Origin: Sphingomonas sp.
Lineage (GTDB): Bacteria > Pseudomonadota > Alphaproteobacteria > Sphingomonadales > Sphingomonadaceae
DNA length: 64,000 bases
Direction: 5' to 3'
NCBI RefSeq assembly: GCF_003248515.1
Contig: NZ_QFOB01000002.1
Span: forward strand, 372,001-436,000
Position numbers and translations under genes: made by a program
Shown here: piece after piece, positions 8,497-16,409 of the stretch
Position numbering within the stretch: position 1 is the first letter of the stretch
Layout of the letters: each line of letters opens with the position of its first letter
The notes under the pieces: model-generated
Told to the model about the DNA's origin: nothing
Databases searched by the model: none
What the model saw: only the letters and a program-made list of their open reading frames with translations

Positions 8497-9350
8497 ATCG
8501 CCCGCCGCAACTGGCCGAGGATCGTCAGCCGGGTCGCCAGCAGCGCGGCGAGGGCGAGGGCGAGGGGCAGGATCGCCAGCAGCCCCCAATCCGATACCGG
8601 CAGCCGTGCCGCGGCCGCGCCGCCGTTGAGCGCGCCCAGTTGCCCGCCCACAAGCAGGATGACGCCCACGGCCGGCGCCAGCCCCAGCGAGGCGCCGGCC
8701 AGCGCATCCAGCGCGGTGCGCCGTTCCACCAGCCGCGCCAGCTGCATGTCCGTCGCGCCCAGGCCGTGCAGCGTCTCGATCGTGCCCGCATGCGCGGCGA
8801 GTGCGGCCCGCGCGACGAGCATCGTCACCAGCATCGCCACGCTGGCCGAAAGCGCGAGCACCGCCAGCGCCAGCCGGCGAAAGGCCGAAACCAGCCCGCG
8901 TAACGGCGCGAGCACCTCCCCCTCCGCATCCACCCGCGCGGAGGGGATCGGGCGCAGCGCGGCGCGCACCGCGTCGATCGGGACGCCCGGCCGCAGATCG
9001 GCATCGATCAGCGCCGGCAGCGCCACATCGGTCTCGCCAGGCCCCAGATAGGGCGCGATCAGGCGATGAATTTCCGCTTCGTCGACAAGGGCTGCATCGC
9101 GCGCGATATCTCCCTTGCCGAGGATGGCGAGGGCGCGGGAAGCTCCGGCGGCGCGTTGCGCGGGATCGGCTTCCACGATCGAAACGGTGATGCGGCCCGT
9201 GGCGGTCTGCGCGATCGCGTCCGCGCTGCGGCCAAGCGCGAGCGCGGCGGCTGCGGCGAGCGCCATGAGAAAGGCGACGGCCGCGATCAGCCATGGCAGC
9301 GTGCTGCGCCGGCCGGGGCGCGGTAGCAGGTCTGTCGGCAGCGCGCTCAT
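8493..9350 (-). CDS. ftsX: Cell division ABC transporter permease FtsX
   Basis: Membrane partner of FtsE; FtsEX transmits ATP hydrolysis to periplasmic peptidoglycan hydrolases at the septum. The 285 residues show a cytoplasmic start, TM1 (LPWLIAAVAFLMALAAAAAL), a periplasmic loop of about 110 residues, TM2-TM3 around LALAVLALSASVAMLVTMLV, the coupling helix region IETLHGLGATDMQLARLVE typical of FtsX, and a last TM before LTILGQLRRAI. ATG 9350 overlaps ftsE by 4 nt, which fixes the start. Confidence 0.93.
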   Translation of the reverse strand: MSALPTDLLPRPGRRSTLPWLIAAVAFLMALAAAAALALGRSADAIAQTATGRITVSIVEADPAQRAAGASRALAILGKGDIARDAALVDEAEIHRLIAPYLGPGETDVALPALIDADLRPGVPIDAVRAALRPIPSARVDAEGEVLAPLRGLVSAFRRLALAVLALSASVAMLVTMLVARAALAAHAGTIETLHGLGATDMQLARLVERRTALDALAGASLGLAPAVGVILLVGGQLGALNGGAAAARLPVSDWGLLAILPLALALAALLATRLTILGQLRRAI

Positions 9351-10066
9351 CGATAGGCTCGGCCGGGGGCGGCGGGATGGCGTATTATGCCGGAAGGATC
9401 CTCCACCGTCCCGCGCGCCAGCCTGAGCGTCATCGCGGAAGGAAAGCGCTGGACGAGCGGCAGATCGTGCGTCGCCACCAGCACGGTGGTGCCCAGCCGG
9501 TGCAGCCCCTCGAACAGCTGGAAAAGGCGGGTCGCCATCTCGGGATCGACATTGCCGGTCGGCTCGTCCGCGACGATCAGTTCCGGCCGGCTGACTACCG
9601 CGCGGGCGATCGCCACGCGCTGCTGTTCGCCGCCGGAAAGCGTGGGTGGACGCGCCTCGGCGCGCGGGCCAAGCCCCACCCAGTCCAGCATCTCGCGCAC
9701 CGTCGCGCGCACGGTCGACTCGGTCTGCCCCATGATGCGCAGCGGCAGCGCGACATTCTCGAAGGCGGTGAGATGCGGGATCAGGCGGAAATCCTGATAG
9801 ACCACGCCCACTCGCCGGCGCACCGCCGGCAGCGCCTCGCGCGGGAGGGTGACGACATCCTCGCCAAACAGGCGGATGATGCCCCGGCTCGGCCTCTGCG
9901 CCAGCGTGATGAGGCGCAGGAGCGAGGTTTTTCCCGCGCCCGAAGCACCCGTCAGAAAATGAAAGGATCCCGGGGCGAGCGAAAAGGTGAGGTTCGACAG
10001 CGTCTCGCTGCCGGTGCCGTATCGCAGGCCGACATTTTCGAAATGGACGATCCCGGACATCGCCAT
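9347..10066 (-). CDS. ftsE: Cell division ATP-binding protein FtsE
   Basis: ABC ATPase of 239 residues: Walker A GASGAGKTS at 40-48, Q-loop in GVVYQDFRLIPHLT, signature LSGGEQQR, Walker B LIVADEPTGNVDPE and switch His in VATHDLPL. It starts at 10066 (ATG; a second ATG two codons in is also possible). It is followed by overlapping ftsX and ydcF, and is divergent from the zinc-ribbon gene at 10174, so the FtsEX promoter lies in the 107-nt gap. Confidence 0.94.
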   Translation of the reverse strand: MAMSGIVHFENVGLRYGTGSETLSNLTFSLAPGSFHFLTGASGAGKTSLLRLITLAQRPSRGIIRLFGEDVVTLPREALPAVRRRVGVVYQDFRLIPHLTAFENVALPLRIMGQTESTVRATVREMLDWVGLGPRAEARPPTLSGGEQQRVAIARAVVSRPELIVADEPTGNVDPEMATRLFQLFEGLHRLGTTVLVATHDLPLVQRFPSAMTLRLARGTVEDPSGIIRHPAAPGRAYR

Positions 10067-10173
10067 CGACCATTGCAGGCGGATGCGCGGCGGGCAAGCA
10101 TGCGCCGGACTTCGCGCAATCTTGTCACCGACTTGGCTTGCCGCAGCGGTGTACGGGGCGCTAACCAGAATCG

Positions 10174-10896
10174 ATGCGGATCACCTGCCCGAGCTGCGCG
10201 AGCGGATATGACGTGCCCGACGACGCCATCGGCGCGGGCGGAAGAAAGGTGCGATGCCGCGCCTGTGGAACCAGCTGGATGCAGGCGGCCCCCGGCGTGG
10301 CGCCGGTCGACACGCCCGAGCCTGCCGCCGGCGCGGTGCCGGGCGGAATAACGCCCGAGGTGCCTTCCGCGCCTTCTCCGGTTTCCACCGAAGCGCCTGT
10401 GGTCGAGGCGGCCATGGCGGAAGAGGCCGCCGTCGATGCCCCCGAGCCCGAAGCGCGGGCGCCGCGCAGGCGATCTTCGATCAAGGGGCCGCTGGTGGCG
10501 CTCGGGCTCGTCCTGCTCGTGCTGCTGTTGGGCGGCGCCATCGCGCTGATCGCCTTCGGGCCGGGGCAGGTGGCCAATGGGCTTGGCCTGTCCGAACGGC
10601 GCGTGCCGCTCGGCATCGCCATCACCCGCCAGCCCGATTGGCGGATGATCGCAGGCGGGAGCGAGCTGTTCGCCGTATCCGGGCGCATCTGGAATCCCAC
10701 CCAGATCGATCAGGCCGTGCCCGATATCCGGGCGGAGCTGAAGGATTCGTCCGGCAAGACGGTCTATGCCTGGACGATCACGCGGCCCCAGGCGCGGCTG
10801 GCGCCCGGCAAGAGCATCGATTTCGATGCCGCCGCCGTCGATGTGCCGCACACATCCTCGAAGATCGCGGTCAGCTTCGTCGGCAGCAACGGTTGA
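10174..10896 (+). CDS. MJ0042 zinc-ribbon / DUF3426 membrane protein
   Basis: 240 residues. The N-terminal MJ0042 zinc ribbon has two Cys pairs (ITCPSCASGYDVPDDAIG and VRCRACGTSWMQ). A Pro/Ala-rich acidic linker follows, then one transmembrane segment (GPLVALGLVLLVLLLGGAIALIAFG) and a DUF3426-type C-terminal domain (VSGRIWNPTQIDQAVPDIRAEL). Such proteins are widespread next to ftsEX in alphaproteobacteria. Their role is not established; the ribbon faces the cytoplasm and the C-terminal domain the periplasm if the single TM is oriented as predicted. Confidence 0.85.
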   Translation: MRITCPSCASGYDVPDDAIGAGGRKVRCRACGTSWMQAAPGVAPVDTPEPAAGAVPGGITPEVPSAPSPVSTEAPVVEAAMAEEAAVDAPEPEARAPRRRSSIKGPLVALGLVLLVLLLGGAIALIAFGPGQVANGLGLSERRVPLGIAITRQPDWRMIAGGSELFAVSGRIWNPTQIDQAVPDIRAELKDSSGKTVYAWTITRPQARLAPGKSIDFDAAAVDVPHTSSKIAVSFVGSNG

Positions 10897-10981
10897 GGGG
10901 CAAATGCACCTTTCGGCATTCAGGGCGAACGGAGCGGTTGCAGGTCCCCAAAAGCCCTGCTAGGGGCTCGCGCCTGCCAGC

Positions 10982-11001
10982 GCCCCGGAGCCTTCCGGGG
11001 C
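10982..11001 (+). terminator. Stem-loop before tRNA-Leu
   Basis: Perfect 8-bp stem GCCCCGGA / TCCGGGGC with a 4-nt loop, 85 nt after the zinc-ribbon gene and 13 nt before the tRNA. The following bases (ATCTTCTC) are only moderately T-rich. Confidence 0.45.
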
Positions 11002-11014
11002 ATCTTCTCGATGT

Positions 11015-11101
11015 GCGGTCGTGGCGGAACTGGTAGACGCGCAACGTTGAGGTCGTTGTGGCCGAAAGGCCGTGGAAGTTCGAGTCTTCTCGACCGCACC
11101 A
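11015..11101 (+). tRNA. tRNA-Leu (anticodon GAG)
   Basis: Cloverleaf read directly: acceptor GCGGTCG pairs with CGACCGC, the anticodon stem CAACG/CGTTG holds loop TTGAGGT (anticodon GAG), a long variable arm GGCCGAAAGGCC marks a class II tRNA, the T-arm carries TTCGAGT, and an encoded CCA ends at 11101. GAG reads CUC and CUU codons. It is the last core feature before accessory DNA, and tRNA-Leu genes are common integration targets. Confidence 0.97.
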
Positions 11102-11506
11102 TTCAGCCCCAAGGGGCTGATCCAATTGAGAAAAAGGTCAGGATTGCGGGGATTTATCCCCGCAATCCCGGCGCTTTGCCGATATGCGGCGTGTGCGCTG
11201 AGGTCGTTTCGGTCCCCGTTGCGCGGCTATTCCGGCGGCATTCTTTCCCGCGTCTCTACGGCCAGTTTTCCTGACCTCAGTCCCGGCCATTGGGGCGCGA
11301 GATAAGCTCGGGGCTGCATGGTAGGCATACCACCAAGGCGGGAAACAAAAAGCCCGCAAGAGGCGGGCTTCGATCCATCTGATGCTTCATTCAAACGAAG
11401 CCGAGCCGCCTGGGCGGGTTTGCCCAACCGGACGCTAGCTGTTCCGTCCCGGCATCTGGTGGATCGGATTGAGGATGAATCGGTCTGGCTGTGACGTCCG
11501 GACTAT
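11102..11506. other. Non-coding stretch with strong hairpins downstream of tRNA-Leu
   Basis: No convincing gene in about 400 bases. It contains a perfect 12-bp stem with a 4-nt loop at 11141-11168 (arm GGATTGCGGGGA) and a GC stem GCCCGC/GCGGGC at 11352-11368 preceded by an A-run, which reads as an intrinsic-terminator-like hairpin. Short open frames on both strands lack ribosome sites and family resemblance. The position behind a tRNA and before a transposase remnant suggests scar tissue of past integrations. Confidence 0.5.
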
Positions 11507-11650
11507 TCACAAGGCGGGAGGCCGGCGAGCGTCCTCGACGAATTGCGTGACGGCGACCTTGCTGGTGCGGTCGATGGCGGCGAACGGATAGAGCTTTCCC
11601 TCCGTCATCTTAACCTTGGCCATCGCCACCTTCGGCCTGGTCCGACGGTG
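11507..11650 (-). pseudogene. IS481-type transposase remnant
   Basis: On the minus strand about 45 codons read MTEGKLYPFAAIDRTSKVAV followed by TQFVEDA. This corresponds to the catalytic-core segment GKLYLFVAIDRTSKFA of IS481-family DDE transposases, where it surrounds the first region of the rve domain. The rest of the transposase and the terminal inverted repeats are not visible and the frame ends shortly after, so this is a decayed fragment. Confidence 0.65.
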
Positions 11651-11708
11651 ACGTCGCGGGGCTGCGGGCGCGGGCAGTCCGGGCTGGACTGCCCCATGCG
11701 CTACGACG

Positions 11709-12494
11709 TCAGGCTGACCAGCCGAGTTCCGACGAGATGCGACGCGCGGCCTCGCCCAGCAGATGGCGGATTCCTTCGAGATCATGGGCCTGCGATCCAT
11801 CGATCATCAGGATGTAAGGGATGGTCAGCGCGGCGGCGATCCCGCCGCCCAGGCTGAACACCGGATAGCTGAGATCGGTCACGCCTGCGACGCGCGCGCT
11901 CGGCTGCTTTTCATAACCGCGCCGGCGAACGGCGGAGAGCTTCTTGCGCAATTGCTCCTCGGGCATCGCCCAGGGTTCCGGCAGATGCGCCAGCACGGCG
12001 TCGAGCCGTTCCTCTTCCGTATAGGCGAGCAAGACGTGGCCGGAGCAACTCGTCACCAGATCGATCACCGCGCCCAGCCGCATCGCGAAACCCGAAGGCC
12101 CCGCATTTTCCTGGCGCAGGACGACCAGGCCGCGCCCTTCCGCGCGAACGACGAGGTGGCACGACTGGTTGGTCGCCAGCGTCAGATCATGCATGATCGG
12201 TGCGGCGGCCAGCGTCAGCGCCTGAGCGGGCGTCGCGCGATAGGCGACCTCCAGGACCCGGTAGGTGACCGTGTAGCGATCGCTGAAAGGATTTTTGTAA
12301 AGCCAGCGCCGCCGTTCCATCACGACGATGATCCGGAACAGTTCGCTGATGGAGCGGCCGAGCCGCTGCGCGATCTCGCTGATTGTCAGTCCGCCGGGAG
12401 AGTCGGCGAGAAGCTCGATGACGTCGAAGCCCTTCTCGATCGCCGGGGCGGCATATCCGCGTGCCTTGTCCTTCGCTCCCGCTTCCTCGGCCAT
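11709..12494 (-). CDS. IclR-family transcriptional regulator
   Basis: About 261 residues from ATG 12494. N-terminal winged helix (IEKGFDVIELLADSPGGLTISEIAQRLGRSISELFRIIVVME), then the IclR effector domain (LTLATNQSCHLVVRAEGRG, ENAGPSGFAMRLGAVIDLVTSCSGHVLLAY, RRRGYEKQPS, LSYPVFSLGGGIAAALTIPY). An in-frame ATG at 12533 would add 13 residues; neither start has a strong ribosome site. It is divergent from the fucose operon, which it probably controls with a sugar acid as ligand; this is inferred from position. Confidence 0.88.
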   Translation of the reverse strand: MAEEAGAKDKARGYAAPAIEKGFDVIELLADSPGGLTISEIAQRLGRSISELFRIIVVMERRRWLYKNPFSDRYTVTYRVLEVAYRATPAQALTLAAAPIMHDLTLATNQSCHLVVRAEGRGLVVLRQENAGPSGFAMRLGAVIDLVTSCSGHVLLAYTEEERLDAVLAHLPEPWAMPEEQLRKKLSAVRRRGYEKQPSARVAGVTDLSYPVFSLGGGIAAALTIPYILMIDGSQAHDLEGIRHLLGEAARRISSELGWSA

Positions 12495-12621
12495 GCATCG
12501 TCGGTAATCGCTGGCGTCTCGGGGCGCAATCATACTCGCAAATACGGCAGTTTCCGCTTGCTCGTCATCGAATACAAAACTAACTTCTAAATATGAAAGA
12601 TGAGATGAAGGGCTCGCTCCG

Positions 12622-13359
12622 GTGAGATTGGCGGGCAAGCGGGCGCTGGTGACGGCGGCGGGGCAGGGCATCGGCCGGGCGATTGCGGATGCGTTCGTGG
12701 CGGAGGGCGCGGTCGTCCATGCGCTCGATCGTGACGGGGCGCTGGTCGAGGATTTCGCGAACTCGATCGCGCTGGATCTCACCGATCATGCCGCGATCGA
12801 TGCTTTGCCGGAACGAACCGGACCGATCGACATCCTCGTCAACGCCGCCGGCATCGTCCATGCCGGCACGATCCTCGATTGTCCGCCGGCCGACTGGGAT
12901 CTGGCCTTCTCGCTGAACGCCACCGCCATGTATCGATCGATCCGCGCCTATCTGCCCGGGATGATCGCGGCGGGCGGCGGGTCGATCGTCAACGTCTCGT
13001 CGGTCGCTTCCTCGCTGATCGGGGTGAGGGGCCGCTTTGCCTACGGCGCGTCGAAGGCGGCGGTTGTCGGCCTGACCAAGGCTGTCGCTGCCGATTATTC
13101 GCGGGAACAGGTGCGCTGCAACGCCATCTGCCCTGGCACGGTGGAATCACCCTCGCTGCTCCAGCGGATGCGCGAGCAGGCCGGGCGGACGGGGGTGACC
13201 TATGAGGATACCTATCGGGCCTTCTCCGAGCGGCAGCCGATGGGGCGGCTTGGCCGGCCGGAGGAGATTGCCGCGCTCGCCGTCTATCTCGGCTCGGACG
13301 AGAGCGGATTCATGACGGGCACGACCGCCATCATCGACGGGGGATGGACCAACGAATGA
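12622..13359 (+). CDS. SDR oxidoreductase, probable 2-keto-3-deoxy-L-fuconate dehydrogenase
   Basis: 245 residues, classical short-chain dehydrogenase: cofactor motif TAAGQGIGRA, NAAG at about residue 75, catalytic Ser in VSSVAS and the Y-x3-K motif in AYGASKAAVVGLTKAVA. The TAAGQGIGRA start and the segments VHAGTILDCPPADWD and NAICPGTVESPSLLQRM are close to the DHRS6/KDF dehydrogenase group, which oxidises 2-keto-3-deoxy-L-fuconate to the 2,4-diketo acid. It starts at GTG 12622 with GAAGGG about ten bases upstream. First gene of the fucose operon; its stop overlaps fucD (ATGA). Confidence 0.85.
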   Translation: MRLAGKRALVTAAGQGIGRAIADAFVAEGAVVHALDRDGALVEDFANSIALDLTDHAAIDALPERTGPIDILVNAAGIVHAGTILDCPPADWDLAFSLNATAMYRSIRAYLPGMIAAGGGSIVNVSSVASSLIGVRGRFAYGASKAAVVGLTKAVAADYSREQVRCNAICPGTVESPSLLQRMREQAGRTGVTYEDTYRAFSERQPMGRLGRPEEIAALAVYLGSDESGFMTGTTAIIDGGWTNE

Positions 13360-14648
13360 CCCGCATCACCGGCCTGCGAACAGCGGACATCCGCTTTCCG
13401 ACGAGCGAGCGGCTCGATGGATCGGATGCGATGAACCCGGATCCCGATTATTCGGCGGCCTATGTGATCCTCGAAACGGACAGTCCGGGTCTGGAGGGGC
13501 ATGGCCTGACCTTCACGATCGGCCGGGGCAACGAAGTGTGCGTGGCCGCGATCGAGGCGGCGCGGCACCTGATCGTCGGCCTCGATCTCGCGTGGATTCA
13601 GCAGGATGCCGGCCGCTTCTGGCGGCATCTGACGGGCGACAGCCAGTTGCGGTGGATCGGGCCGGACAAGGGGGCGATGCATCTGGCGACCGGCGCGATC
13701 GTCAATGCGGTGTGGGATCTGTGGGCGAAGGCGGTGGGCAAGCCGGTCTGGCGGCTGGTCGCCGACATGAGCCCGGAGGAGATCGTCCGCGCGATCGACT
13801 TCCGCTATCTCACCGATTGCGTCACGCCCGACGAGGCGCTGGATCTGCTGCGCGCGCGGGAGGGTGGCAAGGCCGAGCGGATCGCGATCCTCGAAGCCGA
13901 AGGCTATCCCTGCTATACGACATCTGCCGGCTGGCTCGGCTATCCGGACGAGAAGCTGCGCGCGCTGGCGCGGGCGGCGGTGGATGCCGGCTTCCGGCAT
14001 GTGAAGCTGAAGGTCGGGCGTGATCTGGACGATGACGTTCGCCGGCTGCGCATCGCGCGCGAGGCGGTCGGCCTCGACGTACGGCTGATGATCGACGCCA
14101 ATCAGGTGTGGGAAGTGAAACAGGCGATCGATTGGGTGAATGCCCTGTCGTTCGCCAAACCCTGGTTCATCGAGGAACCGACCAGCCCCGATGACGTGCT
14201 GGGGCATGCCGCGATCAAGCGTGGCATCGGCGACATCAAGGTCGCCACCGGCGAGATGTGCCAGAACCGTATCATGTTCAAGCAGTTCATCATGGCCGGT
14301 GCGATCGATATCGTGCAGATCGACAGTTGCCGGATCGGGGGGCTCAACGAAATTCTGGCCGTGATGCTGATGGCGGCCAAATATGATCTGCCGGTCTGCC
14401 CGCATGCCGGCGGCGTTGGCCTGTGCGAATATGTGCAACATCTGTCGATGATCGATTATGTCGCGATTTCGGGCACGCGGGAGGGGCGGGTGATCGAATA
14501 TGTCGACCATCTGCACGAGCATTTCGTCGATCCCTGCGTGATCCGCGGCGCGGCCTACATGCCGCCGGTCCGGCCGGGTTTCTCGATCGAGATGAAGCCG
14601 GCCTCGATCGAACATTATCGCCATCCCCGGATGGAGGCGGCGGCGTGA
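13356..14648 (+). CDS. fucD: L-fuconate dehydratase (enolase superfamily)
   Basis: 430 residues, very similar in pattern to the ENOSF1/FucD group that dehydrates L-fuconate to 2-keto-3-deoxy-L-fuconate. Signature stretches are MNPDPDYSAAYVILETD, QLRWIGPDKGAMHLATGA, the K-x-K base pair in HVKLKVG, metal ligands in MIDANQVW, WFIEEPTSPDD and ATGEMCQNR, and the catalytic His in CPHAGGVGLCEYVQHL. The chosen ATG (13356) overlaps the upstream stop by 4 nt. The stop overlaps the GTG of the broken fucose dehydrogenase. Confidence 0.93.
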   Translation: MTRITGLRTADIRFPTSERLDGSDAMNPDPDYSAAYVILETDSPGLEGHGLTFTIGRGNEVCVAAIEAARHLIVGLDLAWIQQDAGRFWRHLTGDSQLRWIGPDKGAMHLATGAIVNAVWDLWAKAVGKPVWRLVADMSPEEIVRAIDFRYLTDCVTPDEALDLLRAREGGKAERIAILEAEGYPCYTTSAGWLGYPDEKLRALARAAVDAGFRHVKLKVGRDLDDDVRRLRIAREAVGLDVRLMIDANQVWEVKQAIDWVNALSFAKPWFIEEPTSPDDVLGHAAIKRGIGDIKVATGEMCQNRIMFKQFIMAGAIDIVQIDSCRIGGLNEILAVMLMAAKYDLPVCPHAGGVGLCEYVQHLSMIDYVAISGTREGRVIEYVDHLHEHFVDPCVIRGAAYMPPVRPGFSIEMKPASIEHYRHPRMEAAA

Positions 14649-15068
14649 AACTGGGCCTTGACGGCAAGGTCGTCATCGTCACCGGCGGCGGTGCCGGGAT
14701 TGGCGGCGCGATCGCGACCGTGCTGGCCGAGGAAGGGGCGATCCCGACGATCGTCGGCCGAAGCCCGTGCAACCGGGGCTGACCCGCGAATGGGCCGCGT
14801 CGCTGGCGAAGAGCGACGTGCGCGTCAACGCCGTACTGCCAGCCGAGGTAATGACGCCGCTCTATCGCAGTTGGCTGGATACGTTCGACGATCCGCCTGC
14901 GAAGCTTGCGGAGATCACGGCGCGCATCCCGCTCGGCCACCGCATGACGACGGATCGGGAAATCGCCGACATGGTGGTGTTCCTGCTCTCCGAACGATCG
15001 GCGCACACCACGGGACAATGGATCTACCCGACGGGGGCTACACGCATCTCGATCGGGCGCTTGCATAA
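14645..15068 (+). pseudogene. L-fucose dehydrogenase (SDR), internally deleted and frameshifted
   Basis: The first 42 codons from GTG 14645 read as the Rossmann start of a fucose dehydrogenase-type SDR (LDGKVVIVTGGGAGIGGAIA, LAEEGAIPTIVGRS) and then hit a stop at 14782. In another frame from about 14770 the C-terminal third resumes (LTREWAASLAKSDVRVNAVL, PAEVMTPLYRSWLDTFDDP, ARIPLGHRMTT). The middle, including the catalytic Ser, Tyr and Lys, is missing (about 110-120 residues). A second lesion, one base lost near 15029, moves the terminal DGGYTHLDRALA into a third frame. It cannot make an active enzyme. It lies inside the otherwise intact, overlapping fucose operon. Confidence 0.88.
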
Positions 15069-15107
15069 TCCACAAAAGGGGCAGGCGACGAAAATGGAGA
15101 GGATGGG

Positions 15108-16409
15108 ATGGGATCGATGTCTGCAGCGGTCGACACGCCACCGCGTACCACGTCCAACGGGGGCTACCGGGCGGCGATCGCCATTACGGTCTGCCTGTTC
15201 TTCCTGTGGGGGATGGCGAACAACCTGAACGACATCCTGATCGCCCAGTTCAAGAAGGCGTTCGTCCTTTCGGATTTCGGCACCAGCTTCATCCAGCAGG
15301 TCTTCTATCTCGGCTATTTCCTGTTCGCGATCCCGGCCGCGCTCACCATGCAGGCGAAGGGGTACAAGGCCGCGATCGTGCTCGGTCTGTTGCTTTATGG
15401 GGCGGGCGCTCTGCTTTTCTATCCGGCGGCCGCGCTCTCGCAATATTCCCTGTTCCTGACGGCCTTGTTCGTGATTGCCGCAGGCCTCGCCTTCCTGGAA
15501 ACCTCCGCCAATCCGCTCATGACGGAGGTAGGCGATCCGGCGACGGCGGCACGCCGGTTGAACTGGGCGCAGGCAGCCAATCCGCTGGGCGCGATCAGCG
15601 GCATCCTTATCGGGCGTAATTTCATCCTGTCCGGCATTCAGCATGACGATGCGACGCTGGCAGCGATGAGCATGGCCGATCAGCTCGCTTATTATCGGCA
15701 GGAAATTCAGGCGGTTCAGGCGCCCTATCTGGTGATCGGCCTCGTGGTGCTGCTATTTGCGGCGGCGGCGGCCAGCGTCCGCTTTCCGGAGGCGGCGCCC
15801 GCACATAGGCTGGCTGCATCGGGGGATCGGCCTTCCTTCACGGAGATATTCTCCCGGCCGCGCTTGTTGTTCGCCACACTTGCCCAGTTCTTCTACGTCG
15901 GCGCGCAGGTCGGCCTCTGGAGCTTCACGATCCGCTATGCCGAGGCAAACCAGCCCGGCATTGGCGAGCGGGCGGCGGCCGACATGCTTTTCATATCGCT
16001 GATACTGTTCGCCGTCGGGCGCTTCCTCGGCACCGCGATGATGGCGCGCATCAGCCCGGCATTCCTGTTGGGCGCCTTCGCCGGTCTCGCGCTGGCTCTG
16101 GCGCTGGTCGCGGCCCTCGTGGGTGGACGGACCGGCCTTTATGCGCTGGTCGCTGCCAGTTTCTTCCTGTCGATCCAGTTTCCGACGATCTTTGCCCTGG
16201 GCGTGGAAGGGTTGGGGCCGCTGCGTCGGGCGGGTGCCTCGCTGATTATCATGGCGATCATCGGTGGCGCTGCGCTGACGGGAGCGATGGGCCTGCTGTC
16301 CGACAAGGCCGGGATCACTCTTGCGATGCTGGTGCCCGCTTTCTGCTTCGGCGTGATCGGCCTGTTCGCCATGTCCTGTCTGCGAACCCGGGTGGAGGCC
16401 ATCCCATGA
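15108..16409 (+). CDS. fucP: L-fucose:H+ symporter, MFS FucP family
   Basis: 433 residues with twelve predicted TM segments. The N-terminal block FFLWGMANNLNDILIAQFKK and SFIQQVFYLGYFLFAIPA is characteristic of FucP; LAFLETSANPLMTEVGDP and RLNWAQAANPLGAISGILIG are the usual family loops. ATG 15108 sits five bases after GGAGAGG; a second ATG at 15117 is possible. It follows the broken dehydrogenase by 40 nt and overlaps the zinc dehydrogenase by 4 nt. Specificity for fucose is supported by the neighbouring fuconate dehydratase. Confidence 0.88.
   Translation: MGSMSAAVDTPPRTTSNGGYRAAIAITVCLFFLWGMANNLNDILIAQFKKAFVLSDFGTSFIQQVFYLGYFLFAIPAALTMQAKGYKAAIVLGLLLYGAGALLFYPAAALSQYSLFLTALFVIAAGLAFLETSANPLMTEVGDPATAARRLNWAQAANPLGAISGILIGRNFILSGIQHDDATLAAMSMADQLAYYRQEIQAVQAPYLVIGLVVLLFAAAAASVRFPEAAPAHRLAASGDRPSFTEIFSRPRLLFATLAQFFYVGAQVGLWSFTIRYAEANQPGIGERAAADMLFISLILFAVGRFLGTAMMARISPAFLLGAFAGLALALALVAALVGGRTGLYALVAASFFLSIQFPTIFALGVEGLGPLRRAGASLIIMAIIGGAALTGAMGLLSDKAGITLAMLVPAFCFGVIGLFAMSCLRTRVEAIP

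Noticed and set aside
8497..9294. Upstream extension of the YdcF-like frame across ftsX
   Set aside because: FtsX has the conserved sequence here; the YdcF ATG at 8496 overlaps the ftsX stop.
11543..11857. Plus-strand open frame over the IS481 remnant
   Set aside because: The transposase resemblance is on the minus strand; the plus frame is its shadow.
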